From Tipula vernalis (taxonomy: Eukaryota > Arthropoda > Insecta > Diptera > Tipulidae): 64,000 bases of DNA. Positions 38,209 through 48,700 of the stretch are shown piece after piece; the stretch's first letter is position 1, and each line of letters opens with the position of its first letter. Location of the stretch: assembly GCA_958295665.1 (NCBI GenBank), contig OY282558.1, forward strand, positions 30,835,045 to 30,899,044. The letters run 5' to 3'. Position numbers and translations under genes: made by a program. The notes under the pieces are model-generated. The model saw only the letters and a program-made list of their open reading frames with translations, searched no databases and had not been told where the DNA came from.

Positions 38209-38664
38209 CAAGGCTGGGCAAATTACATTACACTGAGTAATTAAAATACTTTTCCGAATTACAGCAAACTCAATAATTAAAATACAAATTACAATTACTT
38301 TCGAGTGGAGTAATTAAAATACAAGTTACAATTACTTTGAATTGTCATTTGTAATTAAAATACAAATTACAATTACTTTACATTTGTAAATTGATAAATT
38401 TGATTTGAGAAAAAAGATTATTAAGATTAGGTTTTATGCTTATGGCTCTGGAACCAAATTTTAATAAGCCTTGTAAAAATTTAAATAAGAAATTTCAAAA
38501 ACTGGGGTAATTAAAATACAAATTACAATTACTTAGAATTTAAGTAATTAAAATACAAGATACTGTTACTTGGAGAATGAGTAATTAAAATACAAATTAC
38601 AAATTGTAATTTGTATTTTAATTACGTAATTCAAATACATGTAATTCGTTACTGCCCAGCCTTG
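38209..38664. mobile_element. hAT-type MITE in gypsy reverse transcriptase
   Basis: A 456-bp element with perfect 12-bp terminal inverted repeats, CAAGGCTGGGCA at 38209-38220 and TGCCCAGCCTTG at 38653-38664. It is flanked by a perfect 8-bp direct repeat ACTACAAT at 38201-38208 and 38665-38672, the hAT hallmark. The interior is built of tandem copies of an AAATTACAATTACTT / GTAATTAAAATAC unit. The host gypsy frame resumes in register after the second duplication, which confirms the borders. It has no coding capacity. Confidence 0.92.
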
Positions 38665-39599
38665 ACTACAATCGACCTCATCTCCGGCTTTCATCAAATT
38701 AAAATGAAAGGAACGGATATAAAAAAGACATCATTTTCAACGATGAATGGGAAGTATGAATTCCTAAGGCTTCCTTTTTGATTAAAAAATGCACCGACTA
38801 TCTTTCAGAAAATGATAGACAACGTGCTGGAGGAGTTCTTCGGAAATAGATGTTATGCGTACATAGACGACATAATAATATTCGGAGGAAATACAGAAGA
38901 GAAACATTTGGACAACGTCAGGAAAATATTTTCAAAATTGGAAAATACATCGGAGTTTCTCAAAAACGAAACCGTGCTCCTCGGTTACATCATAATCTTG
39001 AACTTGAAAGATTTAAAATAATTTCTCGGCCTCACGTCATACTACAGGCGCTTCATAAAGGATTTCGCCAAATTGGGCAAACCACTCAAATCAAAGCGAA
39101 CGCATGAAAAAATTAAAAATAAACCTTTCAGAGAAATAGATACACGCATTTCAACAACTCAAAGATTTATTGTCATGAACAGAAATACTCATCTTTCCTA
39201 ACTTTGAGAAGCCGTTCGAAGATAGACCTATTACATTCATCTCCAGGTCATTAAATAAAACGGAAGAAAATTATGCGATAAATGAAAAGAAGATTTTGGC
39301 CATAGTCCTTGGACAGCTTACGGAAGTCATTTCATCAACCCCTTAAATTTTCATTAAGCAATCGCAACAACAATGTAAAACTAAAATGATGGAAATCGCG
39401 ACTTGCACTACAAAGTAGCACTGTAGAAACCTTATCACTGCAGGAATTAGAAACAAATATGCTATCAACAGAGATGGGACGATTCATAGCGCAGATTAAG
39501 ACAACACTAACATAATACCATAATGTGACGCACCCATAAACGTATTCAAAAACCAACTCATGAATAAATTTCATTTTTTTAAATTCTCCGAACATCGTT

Positions 39600-42500
39600 T
39601 GGTTAACTTATATAAATCAACCTGAAATTTGATACCATTTTACGTTGGTTCTTTGTATACTATTACACTTGTTCTACAGTCGGACATTTAGGCTGGAAGT
39701 AAAGTACGTTTTAACGATGACATACAGTCGACAACTTTACTCACCTTAAAGTGAATTTTGGCTTATATTATTATCCGACTTGGTCGATGACGAATGATAT
39801 CATTAATTTCCGAATAACTGGACGAATAATTGACTTGTGCTTTACCTGGTTTCTTAGCTTAATACATATATCGGTTTTTTTAATAATTCGGTTTCCATCT
39901 ACCGGTTTCCGGTTGGAAATAGCTAATTTTTTTTTGTGTTCGATCTAACGTATTTAAGTTGGAATCAGGAGTTCTGTTTTATTTAATTTAGAGGAATAAC
40001 CTGTTGTGTAGTAATATGAATTATGTGTTTTTGCTGGTACAAGGGTCGCCCTGTAACTTTTAATATAATTTTTATATAACTTTATTAAATTGAGTTGGTG
40101 ATTTAATCCAAATAATATTCAAACTTCAACTGTAGCTTCGGCACAAAAATGAAAGCTTAACATGATTATATTTGTAAAAAAGGAATGTCCAGTTTGAAGA
40201 AAGATATGCCATCAGCAACCACAAACATTTTACGTTGCAAGTCTTAAAAGCACTAGAGGTACCAAACCACCAACTCTTGCATTTCGTTCGTTAAATTAAT
40301 TTTTTGCTGAGTTCCATTTATCCATTTTTTTTTTTTGTATAAAAATGTCTACATACTCAAACTAAAATAGCACAGAGAACCGAAAATTTAGCAGAAGACG
40401 GACAAAAAAATGTATATAAGAAAAAAATGAATTTTCCTAATAAAAATAAATTATTATAAAAAATGTATAGAGGAAAAAGCGCATGCGCCTTAATAAAATT
40501 ATCGTTATGAAAAGTTACGGTATACAACAACAACAACAATATAAAAATACTGTATAGAGACGATCTGAACGGAAAAACTATACTACTATCATATAAGGAT
40601 GCGGCGATGGTGGTGGGTGCGGGTTGGATAACTAATATTTTGTGTAGATACGAGTAAAGTCGAGAACCGGCAAGAAAAAAAAACGTTGGAGGTATATTTG
40701 TTGGTATATATGGCCTTTTATGGTAATAAAAAATAAAATTACTGATTATATTCTATTTTGTGTTGCCCTAACCCTAGCAGCACGAATATTTAATATTTAA
40801 GTTTATATATATTTTTGTTTATGTATTAATAAAAAATCAAATAAATTTTATTTTCGTATTATTAATAAAATATTTTTATTAATAGAAAAATCAATAAAAT
40901 CTTATAATTCGATTATACAACAAAATCGGAATTTAAGCTGCAATAAACATAATTATAGAGCATTAATTTATTTATTTAATTTTTAAAAAAAAAGAAATGT
41001 TTTGAATAAATAATGAGACGAAAAAAAAAATCGAAATAATTTTAATTTTCACCTTCCTTTATCATTGTTAAGATAACAACGGTGGATTGTACCAAAACAA
41101 AAAAATTTATTATAATTAAAAAAATACAAATAATGAAAATAAGAAAAAATGGAAAATACAATTAAAAAAAAAAATCGGAATTATCTCATTCCCTAACGGT
41201 GATGAAGTCAAGACGAAACAAACAAAAAAAGCGTTTCCTTGTTTCTTAATTTCTAGGTCCGGTTGTCGTTTTTTTTTTTTTTTTAATTTTAATTTTATTA
41301 TTATTTTTAATTTGACTTGTTTCTTTTTAGTGTATTATTATTTTAAGGGAATACCATATATTTTGTGCTTTGGTGGAATAGAAGAACGTCCATTTCGAGC
41401 TTAAAAACATAATTATAATAATTTGAAATTTTCTTCTGTTGTTGCGTATTTTATTAATTTGATTCTATTAATTATTTTCCTTTTTTTAATACGTAATGGA
41501 GGGTATTTAAGGACACGAACTAATTTTTCATCCCCGCATGCACCACTCGTACAAAAATTTATGTATATACATATGTATGTAACAATAGGGGTGAAATCGC
41601 GACAATTGTCTATTATTTGTAAATATTATACCATAGAGTCTCTTCATCCGAATATATAAATCCATTTTAATTTAATTCACCCAACAAATACATAGTATAC
41701 AGACAAAATCTCTGAATCATTAAGGAAGTATCTATTTCATAAATTAGAGTTATGGCATATGTGTAAACATAATAAACTACAAAATCAGTTTTTCGGTTGA
41801 TATAATGCGCATCTTATTTAGTTCTGGTAAATTGTATACAGGGGGGTTAACATAATCATATTTGTATGATAATTTCATCTAATAAATTTAAAACGTTTTT
41901 TTGTTGATTAATGCCTATAAAATATTAAACGTTTGTTTGGCGAGGGCGAATTTTCTTTATTAAAATTGGGCAAGCTCTTAATACACATATTACATATACG
42001 ATATTTTCTATAATTAAATATATCAATGATATAGTATAGCACAAAAGAATTATTAAAAAAATAAACGCGATGTATACACATTAAATAATGTTGGTACCAC
42101 GGAACCGAAAGGTACTTGAAATATTGAAAACAATTTTATATAAAATGTAAACAAATTATAAATTTATTTTCCATGCAAGGGTTTTACAGTTTTTCACACG
42201 TAACATACATACATATATAAGTATGTATATATAATGGAATTTTATATGTGCAGTGTAAATTGTTTTTTAGCTTGTAAATTATCACCCCGTGCGCGCCAAT
42301 TGATCAAAACCCAATAAAAAAAAAAACGTCTAAATCTTTCAAAAAAAACTTTGTTTTGTTGCTGTTGAAATGAAAGCCCATAAATTATGAGCTTTAGCAA
42401 TAATTCTTATGACCCCTTTCACTTCAATTCGCTACTATACGTTTCCTTTTTTTTTTCGTTCATTATAATTTATTTGCCAGTTTTCCATTTAGCATCCGAA

Positions 42501-43150
42501 AAAGTAAAATTTGCTTTTTTATTGGAGTTCTGTATTATACATACATATTCTCTTCATAATGAAAGGAAAATATAAATTGCCCAAACAAGAAATGAAAAAT
42601 TTTCCTGGACTGTTCCTAAAAGTTTTATAATTTTTCTTCTTTTTTTTCGGTTTAAAAAATCCAAAAATATAACAACAACAAAAAAACAAGAATTGAAATT
42701 AGATGGATGTTGAATGGATTTACCTTTTTTTTTTTTTTGTATTTTATTTACATTCTTTTTGATTTGGTATACACAGAACTGAGCTAACGCAAAAAAAATG
42801 GATACCGTACTTTAGAACTAACCAAAGCGAAAAAAATGGTTCTAAATTTTAATTTTTTTCGTTCGTTCGTTGATTCGTTTTTGCAAAAGTAATTTCAAAA
42901 ACCCTTTTCTCTGGAAACAAAGTTGTAAATGGATTTGTAATAGAAAGTTGGTTTTGATTTATTTTGCAAAATGTCAATAGATTACATCATTAATCTTAAA
43001 GCGTTAAGTTGGTTAATACATGTCAATATTATATATAACAGTGGGTCATGCATGCCCAATGTTTCGCGAGATATCTTTCAATTTTAGAAGAATGTTGATT
43101 AGTTTCTAAGTAGCGAGTTATAAAACGTGGCAAATAAAAATTAATTGATT
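39600..43150. other. AT-rich non-coding stretch, no gene seen
   Basis: Only short random frames, homopolymers (T run near 41271-41284), a CAA run near 40527-40540 and ACATATGTATG words near 41560-41580 and 42205-42225. Confidence 0.55.
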
Positions 43151-44344
43151 TACACTACAGAGGGCTAAACTATTGAATGGTTCTAAGTTTTATAACAACT
43201 TTAAACAATTTTGAGCTTCTAAATTCCTTTTATCCTTTCGTAGTTTTTCAGCCCGCCGCTGAAGAAATGATATTTATATTGGAGCCAGTCTGTTGCACAT
43301 ACAGTGGTTTTAAAATAGTTGGATTACAACCACCCTAGCAGGATAAACCTATCCTAATTTCAGTTTAGCCATTCAAAATTTAGCCATAACCAAAAAATTC
43401 TAGAGGCGGATGTCCAAATGAACTCCAAGATACTTAAATGAGTTAACTAATTCAATATTCAAACAATCTGTATGACAATTGGTGGGAGTACATTTAGAAG
43501 TGATGTTATATGTAACTTGGTTGTTATTAAGTTCATTTATAACTCCAGAAATTTTAAACAACATAAACTTGGTTTTATCACTCCGAATTAGATAATGTTC
43601 AGTGGATAGCACTATAAGCTAAAGCTAAATCATCAGCAAAACCAGTACTGCAGCCATTTAACCAAAGTTTACAAATAGAATTTGTATAATTTAGGAACAG
43701 CAACGGACCCAACACTGATCCTTGGGGAACCCTAACACTCACAAATCTAGAATCACTCAAAATATCACCTGTCACATTTATATTCTCTAAATATGACGCA
43801 AACGACCTGTTCAGTGTACCTCTTTAATTAATGTCGGACAGAATAGACAATAAAACATCTAAAAATTCTAACAAAGCTGATAGTAATCATACCTTGACGG
43901 AATCCATGTTGATGTACAATAAGTATGTTAAAGTGATTCAAAAAAATTGTCACTCTGTTTTTAACTGCTTTCTCTAGAATCTTCAAAATGACTTGCCGGA
44001 GTGCAATTTGTCTATAACTTCCATTAATAATTCAATCGCGTTTTTTAAAAAGAAGGAATCGAAGGATAGATTGAATATATGAGTCAGGACTGGACTGACG
44101 AATTTAGAGATAGCTTTATGACTAATGAGTCCTTCGTTATCAAGCGAATGTTTCGATTCTAGTGACTCAATAATAGATATTATTTCATTGTTAGAGACTA
44201 GAGTCGTATAAAATTTTTCACACAATAAACAGAAGATAGATCGTAGTTAGCTGCTAAGTTACTCGGCAAAAATTTGGCTCACAGGTCAATACTTGTAAAG
44301 TAATAGTTAAGTTCACTTGAAATATGTATATCGCTTGTGGGAAG

Positions 44345-46134
44345 ATACTGTTAAAGTTAACCGAAAGCTGCCAGCCGAAAGTGAAAAGTCGATAATGCAA
44401 ATTGTATACGCCCAGCCGAAAATAAAAACTTTTGTAGTTATCAGCCGAAAGTGAATAGAATACATGGATTTAAATAAAAATTTTTGTAAATAGTTTTACG
44501 TGTAAAACTTTTTTTAACCTATTCGTAGAAAATCAGAAGAATCCACAAAATTGGAATAAATTCAGCCTCTAGAGTGTATATCTGAAGTTGAATCGTTTTA
44601 TGTGATTTGTCAATAGCTATCGAACGAAAAAATTCTGTTCAAGTTTCCCGTGGGTAATCTCGGAAAATTCGATTTTCCAAAAATTATTAGAAAATTTGTA
44701 TAAAATCAGCCTCTAGAGCGTTATGTCTGGAGATGGATTGCATTGATGTGACTTGTCAATGGCTACCGCAGGAAACAAATTCAGTTCAATTTTTCTGTGG
44801 GAAATCTCGGAAAATTCAAAAAAGTTTCCAGCCGAAAGTAAGAAATGGATGAATAAAATCAGCCTCTGGAGTGTTATGTCTGGAGATGAATTGCATTGAT
44901 GTGACTTGTCCAATGGCTACCGCAGGAAAAAAATTCAGTTCAAGTTTCCCGTGGGAAATCTCGGAAAATTCGATTTTCCAAAAATCATTCGAAAATTGTA
45001 TAAAATCAGCTTCTAGAGTGTTATGTCTAGAGATAGATTGCATTGATGTGACTTGTCAATAGCTATTGCAGGAAAAAAATTCAGTTCAAGTTTTCCGTGG
45101 GAAATCTCGGAAAATTCAAAAAAGTTTCCAGCCGAAAGTAAGAAATGGATGAATAAAATCAGCCTCTGGAGTGTTATGTCTGGAGATGAAATGCATTGAT
45201 GTGACTTGTCAATGGCTACCGCAGGAAAAAAATTCAGTTCAAGTTTCCCTTGGGAAATCTCGGAAAATTCGATTTTCCAAAAATTATTAGAAAATTTGTA
45301 TAAAATCAGCCTCTAGAGCGTTATGTCTGGAGATGGATTGCATTGATGTGACTTGTCAATAGATATCGCAAGAAAAATTTCTGTTCAAGTTTCCCGTGGG
45401 AAATCTCGGACAATTCAAAAAAATTTCCAGCCGAAAGTAAGAAATGGATTAATAAAATCAGCCTCTAGAGTTTTATGGGTGGAGATGGCCATTGATGAGA
45501 CTTGTCATCGATTTTCCAAAAATCATTAGACAATTTATATAAAATCAGCCTCTGGAGTGTTATGTCTGGAGATGAATTGCATTGATGTGACTTGTCAATG
45601 GCTACCGCAGGAAAAAAATTCAGTTCAAGTTTCCCGTGGGAAATCTCGGAAAATTCGATTTTCCAAAAATTATTAGAAAATTTGTATAAAATCAGCCTCT
45701 AGAGTGTTATGTTTGGAGATGGATTGCATTGATGTGACTTGTTAACAGCTATCGTAGGAAACAAATTCAGTTCAAGTTTTCCGTGTGAAATCTCGGAAAA
45801 TTCGATTTTCCGAAAATCATTCGAAAATTTGTATAAAATCAGCCTCTAGAGTGTTATGTCTAGAGATGGATTGCATTGATGTGACTTATCAATAGCTATG
45901 GCAGGAAAAAAATTCAGTTCAAGTTTCCCGTGGAAAATCTCGGAAAATTGGATTTTCCAAAATTTTAAATCCCGAGATTTCCCACGCTAGCTATTGACAA
46001 ATCACATCAATGCAATATATCTCCAGACATAACACTCTAGAGGCTGATTGTTTTTCGGCTGGAATGTCAATAACATAATCTGCATTATCGACTTTTTACT
46101 TTCGGCTGAAATATTTCGGCTAACACTAACAGGG
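44345..46134. mobile_element. Fold-back element, copy B (AGCCGAAAG family)
   Basis: A 1790-bp element inside the LINE, flanked by a perfect 10-bp direct repeat TTGTGGGAAG at 44335-44344 and 46135-46144. The left end reads CTGTTAAAGTTAACCGAAAG, then AGCCGAAAG words, then a GTCGATAATGCA segment; the right end is its reverse complement with mismatches. This is the same terminal plan as copy A at 8337-9377. The interior is a tandem satellite (see the separate entry) and ends with one inverted unit near 45965-46045. It has no coding capacity. Two copies with the same duplication length support a common transposition mechanism. Confidence 0.88.
44560..46045. repeat. Tandem satellite inside fold-back copy B
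   Basis: Ten direct copies of a unit carrying AATCAGCCTCTAGAGTGTTA and CATTGATGTGACTTGTCAA, starting near 44563, 44703, 44857, 45003, 45156, 45303, 45458, 45543, 45689 and 45837, plus one inverted copy near 46005-46045. Spacing is mostly 146-155 bases. Two spacer types alternate: one with CGATTTTCCAAAAATTATTAG, the other with GTTTCCAGCCGAAAGTAAG. This gives a higher-order repeat of about 300 bases for the first six units, then a run of the first type. Confidence 0.85.
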
Positions 46135-47224
46135 TTGTGGGAAGTGTATCATTGTCTGATAGAATATTCTTTATCGAAGATACTTTAGGCCGTTTAGTTA
46201 ACATTTCATACACTAAGTGCCAATTTTTTTTAACATCGCCGCAGTTATCTAAGAAACGTTTCTTTTTCTCTTTTTATGTCCAAATTAATTTGATTGCAAG
46301 TAAGCTCGTAGGATTCACGCAATTTTCAATTATTAGGCGTGAGTGAGTCTAACATTGCTCTAATATGATCGAAATAGTGTTTAGAAATTGATCAAGAGCT
46401 AAAGACGGATCATTAAAGCTCAGTACCATATTCCAATCTACTTGCTCAAGAACTTCATTTAGTAGTGAAAAGTTGAGTTCCTTTTTATGCCCGATTTTCA
46501 TGTTATAAGCGGCAAAACATTATTAAACTTTAATAAAATCTCAATTAGATGATTATCCGAAATCTTGAGATCGACCACCGAAAGTGAAAAACATGAAAGG
46601 TCAATTGACCTGAGCCGGGCAAAGAAGTGGTGGATACAGGTGAATGGTGATGTTGTCACTCTTGTAGGAGTATTAATGAAAGACTCAAGTCTGAAAGAAG
46701 ACTTAAGCATCATATAATCATCGCAATGGGACTACAAATTAAAAATGTCAATATTAATTTCACCAAACATGAGCAAATTTCTCGACTTAATATTGCCAAC
46801 AAAACTAGAAATTTCTTGCTGAAACACATTTATTGGAATCTCATATAACCTATAAATACATAAAATTACATATAAATCATTAGCCGAACTCCAATCAACC
46901 CTAACAATATCAGCCGAAGCTAAATTAAACGCATATAATGGGGAACTTAAACTGGAATGAACATAAACACACACTCCACCAGATCTATAAGCCTCATTAC
47001 AAGCACCAAACTATGTACAACTGTTCAGATTATATGAAGGTACTTCATTACTGTTCAGCCAGATTTCACTTAAAAATATAAATAATGGTTTATCCTTATT
47101 AGCACTAATATTGCCTTCTAGAACGTCAAAGTTTCTTCGAAGGCTAACGAGTAATTCTACTATATTCAGTCCCAAATCTTCAACTTTCTTCAACAAATAT
47201 TCTGGCAACTTACTCATCTAGCGA

Positions 47225-48700
47225 ACAGCACTTAGGTTGAACATCTACGGTTGAACATCTTATTGATGTTGGAAACAGCCCTCCGACCAAGCAACGTCAT
47301 TATCCTATCTCTCCCGCTATTCTAGAGAAAAAACAAGTTTAAGTTGCTTTCGAAAGTTTGAAATTTCTGTTGTCGTCTGCATCAGTTCTCACAAATCCTG
47401 ATAATAACAAACCATTTTTTATTCGCTGTAATGCTTGTAAAACGGGAGTTGCTGCAAAACCACTGAACTCGAGTGTCTCGCAGCTGTTCTCAGCATTAAG
47501 AGGTTATGTCCTTATGTCGAATGCGATCAGAAAAATTTGCACGATGGAGCCTAAAATTACAATCTCTTAATTTTGAGATACAACACTAGCGTGGAGCACA
47601 GAATATTGGGCCAGATACTCTTTCACGCAAATACTGTGCTTCAGATATTACTTCTATAAATTGTCTCTTACAGAAAAAAAATTTATCTGAACTAGCTAAT
47701 CACTCATCATTTAAAATAATTGTAACCGTCTTTACATCAAAGTAGGATTCAAGTAGGATTCCTTTAAGGAAAATATGGAATCCTTCCAGCATGACGAATT
47801 CCATAATAAAAGAGCATCATGATGTTCCACCTGCTGCACACGAAGGATGATGTACCACTTGTTGCACACGCATATTGAAGACTTTGGAAACAAATTTACG
47901 ATTATGTAAATAAATGCGAAATTTGTAAAATCTCAAAATGCACTAATTCGTTATCTAAGCCCCCTCTTGGTCGTACCAGGTTTGCTGAGCGGCCATGACA
48001 GAAACTTTATGTTGATCTAATGGGACCGTATCGTCGATCCAAAACTGCAATACATTCATACATCTTAGTAATCTTAGTTAATCTTAAATCAGTTCAGCAA
48101 GTTTGTGCTATACTTAAACCTTTAAGCTCGAGTACAACCAACAAAATAATTGCTTACTTTTTGGTGTTTTTGGTGTTAACTAGTTCACACGGATAATGGG
48201 TAACAATTTGTTTCGAGAGCATTCCAAGATTTATTGAATGAGTTCAATATTACAATATCAGAACCGCAGTATACTACCTCAGGCAAATGCGTCAGAGCGA
48301 GTGAATTAATGTGGCCAATATTTTGGCAAAGTTGAATATTTATTGAGATCTTCAAATCACCAGTCAACCCAACATAATCCTCCCCTTTCTTAGTATTTGG
48401 GTATAATATGATTTCACGAATGGACGAAATTATAGCTTTTTTCGGAATTTACACTCGCTCAACGAAACGTTGGCTTACACTTTTCTAAGATTCTTATCAA
48501 TATGCTGAACACTACAATCTAAGCACTCGTCCTATTGCTTTTAAACCTGTTCAGATCATGTATGTGAAACCTTGTCCCTTAAAGCAATAGTGTATGAGGA
48601 GATTGAAAAACTATAAATTAACAGACAAGTCCGGGAAAAATCTACGTACCTTTCATGCAAACTACATTAAACAATGATCTATATTGAACCAGAAAATTCT
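47225..48700 (+). pseudogene. Ty3/gypsy pol relic with reverse transcriptase deleted
   Basis: Plus-strand pol remnant. It opens with the pre-RT block (VEHLIDVG, then PISPAILEK, about 47247-47330). It passes, after a stop and without the catalytic core, into the RNase-H-like block (FLLSSASVLTNPDNNKPF, frame 47358-47570). A GPDTLSRKY block follows near 47610, then degraded integrase: the zinc-finger end CEICKISK (about 47915) and YVDLMGPYRR (about 48010). A C-terminal block is possible near 48600-48680. The core of the reverse transcriptase is missing by internal deletion near 47330-47345. Multiple stops and frameshifts; inactive. No LTR found. Confidence 0.7.

Larger units (their letters stand above)
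35100..39545 (+). mobile_element. Ty3/gypsy pol relic, split by two insertions
   Basis: Plus-strand pol of an LTR retrotransposon in three blocks. Block 1 (about 35160-35281) carries the start of the reverse transcriptase (SMRSMVENEIE, then IIKPFKSS). Block 2 (about 38025-38208) continues it (IWVVEKK, then YPIPDF) and is cut by the MITE at 38209-38664. Block 3 (38665-39545) has FHQIKMK, the catalytic YIDDIIIF (near 38860) and an RNase-H-like region with FISRSLNKTEENYA (near 39235-39280). Stops and frameshifts occur throughout, and no integrase or LTR was recognised. The blocks show that both insertions are younger than this copy. Confidence 0.8.
43230..47260 (-). mobile_element. Second LINE, minus strand, split by fold-back element
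   Basis: Non-LTR element read downward from about 47260. Endonuclease pieces: FIFLSEIWLNS (47217-47011), then MCVYVHSSLSS...LMFGEINIDI (46974-46732, where the usual GDFN/GDIN box reads GEIN), then 46713-46498. A linker leads into the fold-back element at 46134-44345. Beyond it the reverse transcriptase follows: SLDNEGLISHKAI (44225-43983), VPQGSVLGPLL (about 43735-43700), FADDLALAY (about 43650-43625) and FKYLGVHLDIRL (43612-43400). Frameshifts and stops interrupt the ORF. The clade is not certain. The 5' end abuts gypsy sequence near 47225-47260. Confidence 0.8.

Noticed and set aside
44713..45062. Overlapping 63-75-residue frames in the satellite
   Set aside because: Produced by the tandem repeat unit of fold-back copy B; no coding signature.
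44560..46045. Regular repeats considered as a CRISPR-like array
   Set aside because: Units are about 150 bp with related spacers in a eukaryotic transposon; not a CRISPR structure.
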